A stretch of DNA of 64,000 nt, from the NCBI GenBank assembly GCA_030532135.1, contig JAUNLT010000004.1, positions 62,001 to 126,000 on the forward strand, written 5' to 3'. Source of the DNA: Lagierella massiliensis (GTDB lineage: Bacteria; Bacillota; Clostridia; Tissierellales; Peptoniphilaceae). The notes beneath the pieces were generated by a model. The model was not told the origin of the DNA. It did not search any database and was given only the letters and a program-made list of their open reading frames with translations. Positions 28,140 through 37,726 of this stretch are shown piece by piece; positions within the stretch are counted from its first letter, which is position 1, and the number at the start of each line of letters is the position of its first letter. The translations under genes were made by a program, and so were the position numbers.

Positions 28140-30517
28140 TTGTAAATGTTGTTTTAGAAAATAAGACTAGGGTACTTGATAGACTATATAGTTATAAAGT
28201 ACCAAAAAATTTCATAGATGAAATTAAAATAGGATCTCGAGTTATAGTTCCATTTGGTAGGCATAATGGAAAAAAATTAGGAATAGTGGTGGAATTTTCT
28301 GATGAACCACTAGAAGATGTTAAATTAAAAGAAGTTTTTGAATTAGTTGATAAAAAACCAATTGTTTCTGAAACTCTTATAGAATTAGCTATATTCATGA
28401 GAAAAAGATACCTATCTGATTATTCATCATCATTTCAGAGAATTTTGCCACCAAGTAATTGGAAAGATTTAAAAAAGATATTTATTTTAAACAAGGATCC
28501 TAAGGATGATAAAATACTTAGATTTTTTAAAAAACCAAGATCCTACGATGAGATTATAAAAAGATTTGATAAATCATTAGTTGACAAATTATTGAAAAAT
28601 GAAGTTCTGCAAGAGAAGTACGATATAGCTAATAGAATTAAAATACGAATGGTTGAGTATTATAGAATTAATACTAATGAAAAAGTTCTGGATAAATTAA
28701 AAAATGCACCAGTACAAGAAAAAATCTACAAATATATATATATAAATGGTCCTATAGACAAAAAAACTATATTAACCAATACGAATGCTTCTTTGTCCAG
28801 CTTAAAAGCATTAATCGACAAGAAACTTATAAATTGTGAACTAAAACATGAATTTTCTAATATTTCAAATAAATTTGAAAAATATAAAAAGATTTCACTT
28901 AACACTCAACAAGAAAAAGTAAAGTCTGAAATATTAAACAGTGCTAATAATAAGTTTTTAATCCATGGAATTACGGGAAGCGGTAAAACAGAGATTTATC
29001 TTCAAATTGTAGAGGAAATGTTAAAAAAGGGTAAATATTCAATTGTTCTTGTCCCAGAAATATCTTTAACTCCACAAACTATTGAAAGATTTTCAGGTAG
29101 ATTTCCTGGGAGTGTAGCAGTGCTTCATTCAAAACTAACTCAAAGAGAAAAATTTGAACAGTGGCAACAAATTGAAAATGGAACCTTAAAGATAGTAATC
29201 GGAGCTAGATCTGCAATTTTTGCACCAGTTAAAAATCTGGGTGCTATTATTATAGATGAAGAGCATGACCAAAGTTATATTTCTGATATGAATCCAAAAT
29301 ATGTTACCAGAGAAGTAGCTGAATTTTTAGCAGACAAAATGAATTCTAAACTCATTCTAGGGTCTGCCACTCCGTCAATAGAGACTTATAACTTGGGTAA
29401 AAAAGGGATTTATAAGATTTTGAAAATAGATAAGAGGGCAACTTCAGGTAAACTTCCTAATGTTCATATAATTGATATGAGAGAGGAACTAAAAAAAGGA
29501 AATATGTCTGTAGTTGGTGAAAAACTACATGAGGCTCTTGAACAAAATCTTAAAGATCATAAACAATCTATTTTATTTTTAAATAAGAGAGGGCACACCT
29601 CTTATGTTTTTTGTAGAAGGTGTGGCTATGTAATGAATTGCAATTCTTGTGATGTATCTTTAACATATCATAAGTCTAAAAACATACTAATATGCCACCA
29701 ATGTGGTAGAACTCAGAAAAAACCTGAAATTTGTCCAAATTGTGGGAGTAAGTACATTAGAGAGTTTGGAGCTGGAACCGAAAAAGTTGAAGAATATTGC
29801 AAAAAAAACTTTCCAAGTGCTAATATTTTCAGAATGGATGCTGATACAGTTTCTTCTAGAAAAGAGTATTTAGAAGTATTTAATAAAATGAAAAAAAAAG
29901 ATATAGACATTCTTATAGGAACTCAAATGATTACAAAAGGATTCGATTTTCCAGATGTAACTCTTGTGGGAGTCATAGCGGCGGATTTAAGTTTGAATAC
30001 GGGGACATACAAATCTTCTGAAAATACGTTTCAATTGATAACTCAAGTTTCAGGAAGGGCAGGTAGAGGTACAGATACGGGAAATGTATATATTCAAACT
30101 TATAAACCCAATAACTATGCTATTAAATTTAGTAGTACTCACGATTATAGTAGTTTTTATAATACTGAAATCGCTTATAGACAAATTTATAGATATCCAC
30201 CATTTTATACTTTATTTTCAATGAATATTTCAGGAGAAAATAGATCTTTAACGAGGGATAAATTATTTACTTTTCAAAAACTCATAAGGAAAGAATTAAT
30301 AGAAAATAATCTTAATGAAATTGAAACCTTAGGGCCAAACCCAAGTCCAATTTCTAGAATAAATAATAGATACAGATTTTATACCCATTATAAATACAAG
30401 GGAAATGAAGAGTTAATAAAAAATATTTTTAGGTCAATTCTTTTAGAGAATAAATATAATATTGATTTACAAGGGTATAAGCTAAGTTTAACTTTAAACC
30501 CTACTAATTTTATTTAA
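28136..30517 (+). CDS. priA: Primosomal helicase PriA
   Basis: A 793-residue replication-restart helicase. After the N-terminal 3'-end-binding domain (RLYSYKVP, GSRVIVPFGRHNGKK), Walker A GITGSGKTE is near residue 278, IIDEEHDQSY near 372, and the zinc module with eight cysteines (CRRCGYVMNCNSC ... CHQC ... CPNC) near 490-540. GTQMITKGFDFPDV and SGRAGRG are helicase motifs V and VI. It starts with an ATGA overlap to coaBC and lies 11 bases before def. Confidence 0.97.
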   Translation: MIVNVVLENKTRVLDRLYSYKVPKNFIDEIKIGSRVIVPFGRHNGKKLGIVVEFSDEPLEDVKLKEVFELVDKKPIVSETLIELAIFMRKRYLSDYSSSFQRILPPSNWKDLKKIFILNKDPKDDKILRFFKKPRSYDEIIKRFDKSLVDKLLKNEVLQEKYDIANRIKIRMVEYYRINTNEKVLDKLKNAPVQEKIYKYIYINGPIDKKTILTNTNASLSSLKALIDKKLINCELKHEFSNISNKFEKYKKISLNTQQEKVKSEILNSANNKFLIHGITGSGKTEIYLQIVEEMLKKGKYSIVLVPEISLTPQTIERFSGRFPGSVAVLHSKLTQREKFEQWQQIENGTLKIVIGARSAIFAPVKNLGAIIIDEEHDQSYISDMNPKYVTREVAEFLADKMNSKLILGSATPSIETYNLGKKGIYKILKIDKRATSGKLPNVHIIDMREELKKGNMSVVGEKLHEALEQNLKDHKQSILFLNKRGHTSYVFCRRCGYVMNCNSCDVSLTYHKSKNILICHQCGRTQKKPEICPNCGSKYIREFGAGTEKVEEYCKKNFPSANIFRMDADTVSSRKEYLEVFNKMKKKDIDILIGTQMITKGFDFPDVTLVGVIAADLSLNTGTYKSSENTFQLITQVSGRAGRGTDTGNVYIQTYKPNNYAIKFSSTHDYSSFYNTEIAYRQIYRYPPFYTLFSMNISGENRSLTRDKLFTFQKLIRKELIENNLNEIETLGPNPSPISRINNRYRFYTHYKYKGNEELIKNIFRSILLENKYNIDLQGYKLSLTLNPTNFI

Positions 30518-30528
30518 AGGAGAGTTTT

Positions 30529-31023
30529 ATGGCATTAAGAAAAATAAGAATTGAAGGAGATCCTATTCTAAGAAAAAAAGCTAGAATAGTTCAAGATATA
30601 GACGAAAGAACTTTAACAATATTAGACGATATGGAAGAAACGATGAAAGAGGCCAATGGACTTGGTCTTGCAGCACCTCAAATCGGAATTTTAAGACGTC
30701 TTGTAGTAGTTGATATGCAAGATGGACAAGGAACTCTAAAGATGATTAATCCAATTATTGTAGATAAATCAGAAGAAACTCAAGAAAATTTTGAAGGATG
30801 CTTATCTATTCCTGGGAAAACAGGTGTAGTAGATAGACCAAAGAATTTAGTTTTAGAATATACAGATATTAATGGAGATCTAGTGAAGATGAATTGTGAC
30901 GAGTACAAGGCAGTTTGCGTATGTCATGAACTTGATCATCTAGATGGAATACTATATCCTGATTTAGCAAAGAAGATGTATAACAATGAAGACCTAGAAG
31001 ATATAGATAAAGGTGATAATTAA
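30529..31023 (+). CDS. def: Peptide deformylase
   Basis: A 164-residue iron/zinc enzyme that removes the formyl group from new proteins. The three family motifs are intact: GLAAPQIG near residue 46, EGCLSIP near 89 (metal Cys) and CHELDHLDG near 133 (HExxH). It has the short C-terminus of the type 1 form. GGAG precedes the ATG. fmt follows directly; the pair couples formylation and deformylation. Confidence 0.98.
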   Translation: MALRKIRIEGDPILRKKARIVQDIDERTLTILDDMEETMKEANGLGLAAPQIGILRRLVVVDMQDGQGTLKMINPIIVDKSEETQENFEGCLSIPGKTGVVDRPKNLVLEYTDINGDLVKMNCDEYKAVCVCHELDHLDGILYPDLAKKMYNNEDLEDIDKGDN

Positions 31024-31962
31024 ATGGGGAAAATTAAAGTGGTGTTTCTTGGGACACCAGATTTTGCTGTTGAATCATTAAAAGCTATAAATGAAAGCGA
31101 TAAAATTGATGTGGAATTAGTAATTTCACAATCTGATCGAAAGAGAAATAGGGGAAAGATAACACCTACACCTGTTAAACAATATGCTATAGATAATGGA
31201 CTAAAAGTTTATACGCCAGAAGATATAAATAGTAACGAAAGTATCGAAATAATTTCAAATATTAATCCTGACTATATAGTAGTAGTTGCTTATGGTCAAA
31301 TACTAAAGGATAATTTATTAAAAAAATTCAAAGACAAAATATTAAATGTTCACTCTTCGTTATTACCTAAATATAGAGGGGCGGCTCCAATCAATTGGGC
31401 AATTATAGAAGGAGAAAAAAAATCAGGAATTACTATTATGTTAGTTGAGAAAGGACTGGATAAGGGAGATATTTTATTTAGTTTAGAAGAAGAAATATCT
31501 CCTTCTGAAAATGCACAAATGCTTCACGATAAATTAAAAGTACTAGGAGGCAAGGGAATTGTTGAAGTTTTATTAAATTTTGACAATTATTTCAAAAACA
31601 AAACTTCTCAAAACGAAGAAAAAGCTTCATATAGAGGTATATTAAATAGAAAATTTGGTAAAATCAGTTGGGATGATAAGGCTATAAATATTTATAACAA
31701 ATTTAGAGGGCTATATCCTTGGCCAGGAAGTTTTTTTGAATATGAAGGTGAAAATGTAAAAGTTTTAGATATGGATTATGTCTTAAATGAACATAAACTA
31801 AAACCAGGATATGTTACAGAAGTTAATAATAGTTTCATAAAAGTATCTTGTAATGATGGATTTATTCTTATTAATGAGATTCAATTCCCTAATAAAAAAA
31901 GAATGTCAGTTGAAAATTATCTTAGAGGAAACAATTTTAAAGAAAAAATATTTCTAAACTAG
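31024..31962 (+). CDS. fmt: Methionyl-tRNA formyltransferase
   Basis: A 312-residue enzyme that formylates initiator Met-tRNA using 10-formyl-tetrahydrofolate. VFLGTPDFAVESLKA at the N-terminus, the formate-binding HSSLLPKYRGAAPINWAI (catalytic Asn and His nearby), and GIT IMLVEKGLDKGDIL are visible. The C-terminal OB-like domain follows (GLYPWPGSFFEYEG). The start lies at the base after the def stop, with AAAGGTGAT upstream. It depends on the folate pool served by folD and folC in this window. Confidence 0.97.
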   Translation: MGKIKVVFLGTPDFAVESLKAINESDKIDVELVISQSDRKRNRGKITPTPVKQYAIDNGLKVYTPEDINSNESIEIISNINPDYIVVVAYGQILKDNLLKKFKDKILNVHSSLLPKYRGAAPINWAIIEGEKKSGITIMLVEKGLDKGDILFSLEEEISPSENAQMLHDKLKVLGGKGIVEVLLNFDNYFKNKTSQNEEKASYRGILNRKFGKISWDDKAINIYNKFRGLYPWPGSFFEYEGENVKVLDMDYVLNEHKLKPGYVTEVNNSFIKVSCNDGFILINEIQFPNKKRMSVENYLRGNNFKEKIFLN

Positions 31963-31973
31963 GAGGCAATTAA

Positions 31974-32669
31974 ATGTATAACAACTCTTTTTTAGGTTTC
32001 TATAGTGGTCCATGGATATTAATTGTATTCATTGCCATGATATTTGGAATGATTACGCAAGCCAGAATAAAAAGCACTTATGCAAAATACAGTAAAGTTT
32101 CAAATTTTGGAAAAGTGACAGGTATGCAAGCAGCAAGAAAAATATTAGATAGAAATGGATTACAATATATAAATATTGTTGCGATCAAGGGAGAACTTAG
32201 TGACCATTATGATCCAACTAAAAAAACCATTAGACTTTCAGAACAGGTATATTATGGATATAGTATTGCAGATGTGAGTATTGCTGCTCATGAAGTTGGA
32301 CATGCGATACAACATTCTAAAGGTTATAGTTTTTTGACGTTTAGAAATTCATTAATACCTCTTGTGAATTTTGCATCGAGATCTATTTATCCCCTATTTA
32401 TAATAGGCTTATTTATTGCTCCATTTTTTATCGATATAGCGATAGCTGTATTTGCAATTACTGTTTTGTTTCAAATTGTGACTTTGCCTGTTGAACTTGA
32501 TGCAAGTTCAAGGGCATTAAATAATTTAGAAGAAGGGATTTTGAATAGAGATGAGATTTACAAAGGAAGAAAAGTTCTTAAGGCAGCAGCTATGACATAT
32601 GTTGCAGCGGCTCTATTCTCAATTGCACAACTATTAAGACTTTTATCAATGCAAAGAAGTGATGATTAA
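31974..32669 (+). CDS. Membrane zinc metallopeptidase, YugP family
   Basis: A 231-residue integral membrane protein of the neutral zinc metallopeptidase family (PF04298). An N-terminal membrane helix (residues 9-28) is followed by the zinc-binding AAHEVGHAIQH near residue 102, two further helices around 130-175 and a C-terminal helix. LDASSRAL is the conserved third-ligand region. AGGAGG precedes the ATG. It is inserted between fmt and rsmB, a position common in clostridia but not in Bacillus. The substrate is unknown. Confidence 0.9.
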   Translation: MYNNSFLGFYSGPWILIVFIAMIFGMITQARIKSTYAKYSKVSNFGKVTGMQAARKILDRNGLQYINIVAIKGELSDHYDPTKKTIRLSEQVYYGYSIADVSIAAHEVGHAIQHSKGYSFLTFRNSLIPLVNFASRSIYPLFIIGLFIAPFFIDIAIAVFAITVLFQIVTLPVELDASSRALNNLEEGILNRDEIYKGRKVLKAAAMTYVAAALFSIAQLLRLLSMQRSDD

Positions 32670-33970
32670 TGAATGAGAGAAACTTTGCAATTGAAACTTT
32701 GATTAAAGTTTTTAGAGGTGGGTTTGCATCGGAATTGCTTCTTGAAGTTAATAATAATTTAAATAAACAACTAATAAGGCAGTTGGTTTATGGAGTAATT
32801 GAAAATAATGTTTTTTTAGAATATACGATTAGGCATTCACTATTAAAACCTGACAAAAAATTAAAAGAAGAAGTATCTACGATTTTAAAAGTTGGTATAT
32901 ATCAAAAATTTTTCATGAATAATATACCAGACTATGCAATTGTCAATGAGAGTTTAAAATCTTGTGAATATTTTCATGTTTCAAATATGAAAGGACTTGT
33001 AAATTCAATCCTCAGAAATATTGAAAAAGATGAGATTGATAATTCTATTTCTAAAATGCCATCAGTTAATGATAGATTAAAAACCACTTATTCTGTAAGT
33101 GAAGATTTTTATGATTTATTGTTAAAAAATTATAAAATAAAAACAATAAGAAAAATATTGGATTCTTTTTTAAATCCACCAGAATTCATAATAAGAGTAA
33201 ATGAGATTGTAACTAATATTGAGATTTTAAAGCAGGAGCTAATGAAATTAGATATTTATTTTAAAGATCATCCATTTTTAGGTAATGCATTAATAATTGA
33301 CAACCCGTATAATATATTTGAAACGGAAATTTTCCAAAAAGGTTTTTTTACTATACAAGGTGGGGGATCAATCTTATCAAGCATTTCACTAAATCCTAAA
33401 CAAGATTCAAACATTCTAGATATATGTGCAGCACCTGGTGGAAAAACTTGTCATTTATGCGATTTAATTGAAAACAAAGGAAATATTTTAGCAAATGATA
33501 TTCACAAGAATAAGTTAAGCAAAATTAAGGAAAATGCAAGTAGGCTTAAATGTAAAAATATATCTTATAGTAGTTTTGATGCGACTGTATTTCAAAAAGA
33601 TATTGTTAATTCCTTTGATTATATATTGCTTGATGCTCCCTGTTCAGGTTCTGGAGTGGTGAGTAAAAATCCTGAAATAAAACTTAGAAGAAATAAAGAA
33701 GAAATTAGAAAACTAATAAAAACACAACGTATGATAATGGAAAACTCCATTAAATATCTTAAGATAGGAGGACATATCCTTTATAGTACTTGCAGCATTT
33801 TTAAAGAAGAAAATGAGGAGCAAAGAGAATATTTTTTAGATAGGTTTAATAATATAAAAACTGAGGAATTTGAATATAGAGGAAAGTTAGTGCCCTATTT
33901 ATCATTAATGCCTTATGAAGAGGGTACTGATGGTTTTTTCATTTCAAAGTTTAAAAAAATATCGAATTAA
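32669..33970 (+). CDS. rsmB: 16S rRNA m5C967 methyltransferase RsmB
   Basis: A 433-residue RNA cytosine methyltransferase. The N-terminal NusB-like domain (about residues 1-140) is followed by the catalytic domain with DICAAPGGKTCHL (SAM site, near 249), DAPCSGSGVV with the releasing Cys (near 319) and YSTCSIFKEENEEQ with the catalytic Cys. The ATG forms a TAATG junction with the upstream protease gene. It stands 24 bases before rlmN. Confidence 0.96.
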   Translation: MNERNFAIETLIKVFRGGFASELLLEVNNNLNKQLIRQLVYGVIENNVFLEYTIRHSLLKPDKKLKEEVSTILKVGIYQKFFMNNIPDYAIVNESLKSCEYFHVSNMKGLVNSILRNIEKDEIDNSISKMPSVNDRLKTTYSVSEDFYDLLLKNYKIKTIRKILDSFLNPPEFIIRVNEIVTNIEILKQELMKLDIYFKDHPFLGNALIIDNPYNIFETEIFQKGFFTIQGGGSILSSISLNPKQDSNILDICAAPGGKTCHLCDLIENKGNILANDIHKNKLSKIKENASRLKCKNISYSSFDATVFQKDIVNSFDYILLDAPCSGSGVVSKNPEIKLRRNKEEIRKLIKTQRMIMENSIKYLKIGGHILYSTCSIFKEENEEQREYFLDRFNNIKTEEFEYRGKLVPYLSLMPYEEGTDGFFISKFKKISN

Positions 33971-33972
33971 TA

Positions 33973-33981
33973 TGCTATAAT
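33973..33981 (+). promoter_or_regulatory. Internal extended -10 before rlmN
   Basis: TGCTATAAT matches the extended -10 consensus perfectly, in the 24-base gap between rsmB and rlmN. A transcript from it would have a leader of only about six bases. There is no good -35. Confidence 0.4.
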
Positions 33982-33994
33982 GGACTAAGATTAC

Positions 33995-35035
33995 ATGACA
34001 AATATCATATACAACAATTTAGAATATAATGAATTACTCACTGTGGTAGATAATTTAAAAATAGAAAAATACAGAGCAGAACAGATTTTTCACGGGATTC
34101 ATCATTTGATGTATACTGATTTTGATTTATTTACAAATCTTTCAAAAAAAATTAAAGAAAAACTAGATGAAAATGGAAAATTTATTCATATTCAAAAATT
34201 GGAAAAATTTATTTCTAAAATAGATGGTACAATAAAATATTTATTTAAACTAGAAGACGGTTCCCTAATCGAAACTGTGTTAATGAAGTATTCTAATAGA
34301 AATACCATATGTATTTCGTCTCAGGTCGGCTGTAAAATGGGATGTAAGTTTTGTGCTTCTACAAAGGCTGGATATGAAAGAAATTTGGAAGTTGCAGAAC
34401 TTTTAGAACAAATTTATTTTGTTTCAAAAGATGAGAAGATAAATATTAACAATATTGTTTTAATGGGTATTGGAGAACCTTTAGATAATTATGATAATGT
34501 TATAAAGTTTATAAAAATCATAAATAGTAAAAAAGGTTACAATATATCTATAAGAAATATAACATTATCTACTTGTGGAATAACTGACAAGATATATCTT
34601 CTTTCTAAAGAATCTTTACCTATAAACTTAACAATTTCACTTCATAACCCCTTTGATAACGAGAGAAGTGAAATTATGCCTATAAATAATAAATATAATA
34701 TTAAAGAAATTTTCGATGCTGCCCTAAATTATTTCAATAATACTGGAAGAAGAGTAAGCTTTGAATATACTTTGATAAAAGGCTTAAATGATTCGAAAAG
34801 ACATATAGATGAACTTGTTAAACTATTTGATAATAAGAATCTGCATTTAAATTTAATACCTCTAAATGCAATTGACGAATTCGGTAAACCAAGTAGTAAT
34901 TTAGAGGATTTAGAAAATTTTAAAAAAATCTTAATTTCAAGAGGGATAAATACAACAATAAGAAGAAGTATGGGCACAGATATTCAAGGAGCATGTGGTC
35001 AACTTAGATCGAAACGTAATAAAATAAGGAAGTGA
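33995..35035 (+). CDS. rlmN: Dual-specificity rRNA/tRNA A2 methyltransferase RlmN
   Basis: A 346-residue radical SAM enzyme that methylates C2 of A2503 in 23S rRNA and A37 in some tRNAs. The radical SAM cluster motif is CKMGCKFCAST (CxxxCxxC, near residue 116). MGIGEPLDNYDNV and STCGI are further family motifs, and the catalytic C-terminal Cys occurs in GACGQL. The ribosome binding site is weak (CTAAG). A radical enzyme fits an anaerobic host. Confidence 0.97.
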   Translation: MTNIIYNNLEYNELLTVVDNLKIEKYRAEQIFHGIHHLMYTDFDLFTNLSKKIKEKLDENGKFIHIQKLEKFISKIDGTIKYLFKLEDGSLIETVLMKYSNRNTICISSQVGCKMGCKFCASTKAGYERNLEVAELLEQIYFVSKDEKININNIVLMGIGEPLDNYDNVIKFIKIINSKKGYNISIRNITLSTCGITDKIYLLSKESLPINLTISLHNPFDNERSEIMPINNKYNIKEIFDAALNYFNNTGRRVSFEYTLIKGLNDSKRHIDELVKLFDNKNLHLNLIPLNAIDEFGKPSSNLEDLENFKKILISRGINTTIRRSMGTDIQGACGQLRSKRNKIRK

Positions 35036-35039
35036 TAAT

Positions 35040-35774
35040 TTGAGTTATTTTTCCGCCACAGATATTGGGCTGCAAAGAAAATTAAATGAAGATTACTACG
35101 ACAATTACATAGATGAAAATCTAAAACTTTTCGTAGTAGCTGACGGCATGGGAGGACATAATGCAGGAGAAATTGCTTCCGAATTGGCTGTTAAATCTTT
35201 TGTTTATTATTTCAAAGAAAATTTCAAAAATTGTAAGGATATAACTAGCTTTTTAACAGAATGTGTTAATTATTCTAATGGGATTATTTATGAAGAATCT
35301 CACAATGATGATGAGTTATCTAATATGGGAACTACCATAGTTTCAGCCCTTATACACGATAATTATCTTTATATTTTAAATGTAGGAGATAGCAGAGCAT
35401 ATTTAAAAAATTCCTTTGGATTTAAACAAGTTTCAAGAGATCATTCACTAGTAAACGACCTCTTACTTTCTGGAACTATTACAGAAGAAGAAGCAAAAAA
35501 CTATGGTAGGAAAAATGTAATAACAAAAAGTCTAGGAGCTGAAAAAAATGTAGAACCGGACATCACTTCTTTAGAGATTAGCAAAGGTGATGTAGTTCTA
35601 TTATGTTCAGATGGTCTTAACTCGCTTGTGTCAGATAGAGAAATAGAGGATATTGTTTCAAAAGATGAACCTGAGGAAGAGTTGGTGTTTGAACTTATAG
35701 ATCTCAGTTTAAGTAGAGGAGGATATGACAATATCACAATTTCATTATATACACATGAGGAGGAAGACATATGA
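35040..35774 (+). CDS. prpC: PP2C-type serine/threonine phosphatase
   Basis: A 244-residue metal-dependent phosphatase that reverses PrkC phosphorylation. PPM motifs are present: TDIGLQRKLNEDYY, VADGMGGHNAGEIAS (metal Asp and Gly), GDSRAYL and LLCSDGLNSLV, with a final YDNIT. TTG is the start: no ATG lies near, AAGGAAGTG precedes it, and the protein then begins as the family does. It overlaps prkC by four bases (ATGA). Confidence 0.95.
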   Translation: MSYFSATDIGLQRKLNEDYYDNYIDENLKLFVVADGMGGHNAGEIASELAVKSFVYYFKENFKNCKDITSFLTECVNYSNGIIYEESHNDDELSNMGTTIVSALIHDNYLYILNVGDSRAYLKNSFGFKQVSRDHSLVNDLLLSGTITEEEAKNYGRKNVITKSLGAEKNVEPDITSLEISKGDVVLLCSDGLNSLVSDREIEDIVSKDEPEEELVFELIDLSLSRGGYDNITISLYTHEEEDI

Positions 35775-37726
35775 TAGGTCAAACTCTAGGAAATAGATAT
35801 TTAATAGAAGAAAATATTGGTGTTGGTGGAATGGCTGTAGTCTATAAAGCAAAGGATAAATTGCTAAATAGATATGTGGCAATAAAAGTTCTAAAAGACG
35901 AATTTATGGATGATGACGAATTTCTTAAGAAATTTGCAATGGAAGCTCAATCTGCAGCATCTCTTTCACACCACAATATAGTTTCTGTATATGATGTTGG
36001 AAATGCTGTAGTTAATGATCAAAGATATAATTATATCGTTATGGAATACATCGATGGAAGGACTTTAAAAGAAATAATAAACACCGATGGACCTCTTGGG
36101 GCAGAATTTGTAGCTAATGTAGGTTTTCAAATAGCTTCAGCTCTAGAAGCTGCACATAGAAAAGCTGTTGTTCATAGAGATATAAAGCCTCATAATATTT
36201 TAATTGATAGTGACAATGTGGCAAAAGTTACTGATTTTGGTATTGCCAGGATTTCTTCATCATCCACAATAACTTATACATCAACTGTCCTTGGTACTGT
36301 TCACTATATTTCACCTGAGCAAGCAAAAGGAAAGTTTATAGATAAAAAATCAGATATATATTCTCTTGGAGTTGTTCTTTATGAAATGGCTACAGGTAGA
36401 GTTCCTTTTGATGCTGAGAATGCAGTTGGAATTGCTTTAAAACATATTCAGGATCAGCTAATTGAACCTAAGAGTATAAATCCTGACATTCCAGATGGTT
36501 TAAATGATATTATACTTAAAGCTATGGATAAAGATCCTAACAATAGATTTAATTCCGCAACTCAGATGAAAATGGCTCTGTTGAATTTTAGAAATTTCAA
36601 ATTAGATAATGACGACAGATTTGATAAAACTGAAAGAATCGGAATTATACAAGAAGAAAGTATAAACCCAAAAAAGGAAGAAAAAGCTGTTTACAATATG
36701 AAAAAAGATGAAGATCCAGAAATAGAAGAGAAAAAGGGAAGTTTTTTCACAACTTATATACTTCCTGTAATCTTAGCACTTGTTTTAGTGACTGGTTTCA
36801 TAGTAGCTGTAAATTTTTTCAAAGGAAACTTATTTAAATCAAAGGTTGTTAAAACACCTCCATTGATTGGAATAAGTGTTGATGAAGCACAAGAACAATT
36901 GGACGAACTGAAGTTTGATTTAACAGTAAAAGTTAAAGGCACTGTTGAATCCGATCAAAAAGAAGGATTGATTGTAGAACAAGATCCTGAAAGTGGAACA
37001 GAACTTGAAAAAGGCGCAGAAATAGAAGTTTATGTAAGTGGTGGAGAGGAAGAAATAATTTTAAAAAACTACACTAACTGGAAAAAAAATGACGCTATTT
37101 CGGAGCTAGAAGAATTAGGTTTACAGGTTGAAATAAAAGACTCGTTTAGTGATAATTTTGACGAGGGATATGTAATAAGTCAAAAACCAGGAGCTCAAGA
37201 ATCAGTTAAGAAGAATTCAACTATTGAATTAGTAGTTTCTAAGGGCAAAGAAGATGATACTGTACCTATGATAAATGTAGCAGGTTCAAATGTAACTAGA
37301 GCAACTCAAAAACTTACAGATATTGGACTTAAATACAATATAGAAGAAACTCCTAGTAGCACTATAGATAAAGGGATTGTAATAAGCCAAAGCGTAGACA
37401 ATGGAGTTATGGTTAAAAAAGGCTCTGTCGTTACACTAAAAGTTAGCACAGGACCAAAAGAAGAACCAACTGAAGAGGAAAGAGAAACAACAGAATCAAA
37501 TAAAAAAACTATATCTTATACGTTTAGAGTTAAAGTTGCAGATATAGCTCCAGGCCAATACAATTTGAGAATCGAACGAATTGAAGGGGACAGAGAAGTT
37601 AATATATACAATCGCCAACTAGATACTTCTAGAGGTGATGCAAATATTACATTAAATGTAAGAAGAGGAGAAAGTTATAACATCTATGTTAATGATGAAC
37701 TATATAGTGGGGAAACTATAGAATAA
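35771..37726 (+). CDS. prkC: PASTA serine/threonine protein kinase
   Basis: A 651-residue membrane kinase that senses cell-wall fragments. The kinase domain (residues 10-275) has GVGGMAVVYKA, AIKVLK, HRDIKPHN and DFGIARISS with an activation loop rich in Ser and Thr. A juxtamembrane acidic region and one membrane helix (about 325-347) follow, then three PASTA repeats (about 357-570) and a C-terminal 70-residue beta-rich domain after a Glu/Thr linker. Such an extra Ig-like tail is known in Bacillus PrkC. Its stop overlaps rsgA in a TAATG junction. Confidence 0.97.
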   Translation: MIGQTLGNRYLIEENIGVGGMAVVYKAKDKLLNRYVAIKVLKDEFMDDDEFLKKFAMEAQSAASLSHHNIVSVYDVGNAVVNDQRYNYIVMEYIDGRTLKEIINTDGPLGAEFVANVGFQIASALEAAHRKAVVHRDIKPHNILIDSDNVAKVTDFGIARISSSSTITYTSTVLGTVHYISPEQAKGKFIDKKSDIYSLGVVLYEMATGRVPFDAENAVGIALKHIQDQLIEPKSINPDIPDGLNDIILKAMDKDPNNRFNSATQMKMALLNFRNFKLDNDDRFDKTERIGIIQEESINPKKEEKAVYNMKKDEDPEIEEKKGSFFTTYILPVILALVLVTGFIVAVNFFKGNLFKSKVVKTPPLIGISVDEAQEQLDELKFDLTVKVKGTVESDQKEGLIVEQDPESGTELEKGAEIEVYVSGGEEEIILKNYTNWKKNDAISELEELGLQVEIKDSFSDNFDEGYVISQKPGAQESVKKNSTIELVVSKGKEDDTVPMINVAGSNVTRATQKLTDIGLKYNIEETPSSTIDKGIVISQSVDNGVMVKKGSVVTLKVSTGPKEEPTEEERETTESNKKTISYTFRVKVADIAPGQYNLRIERIEGDREVNIYNRQLDTSRGDANITLNVRRGESYNIYVNDELYSGETIE

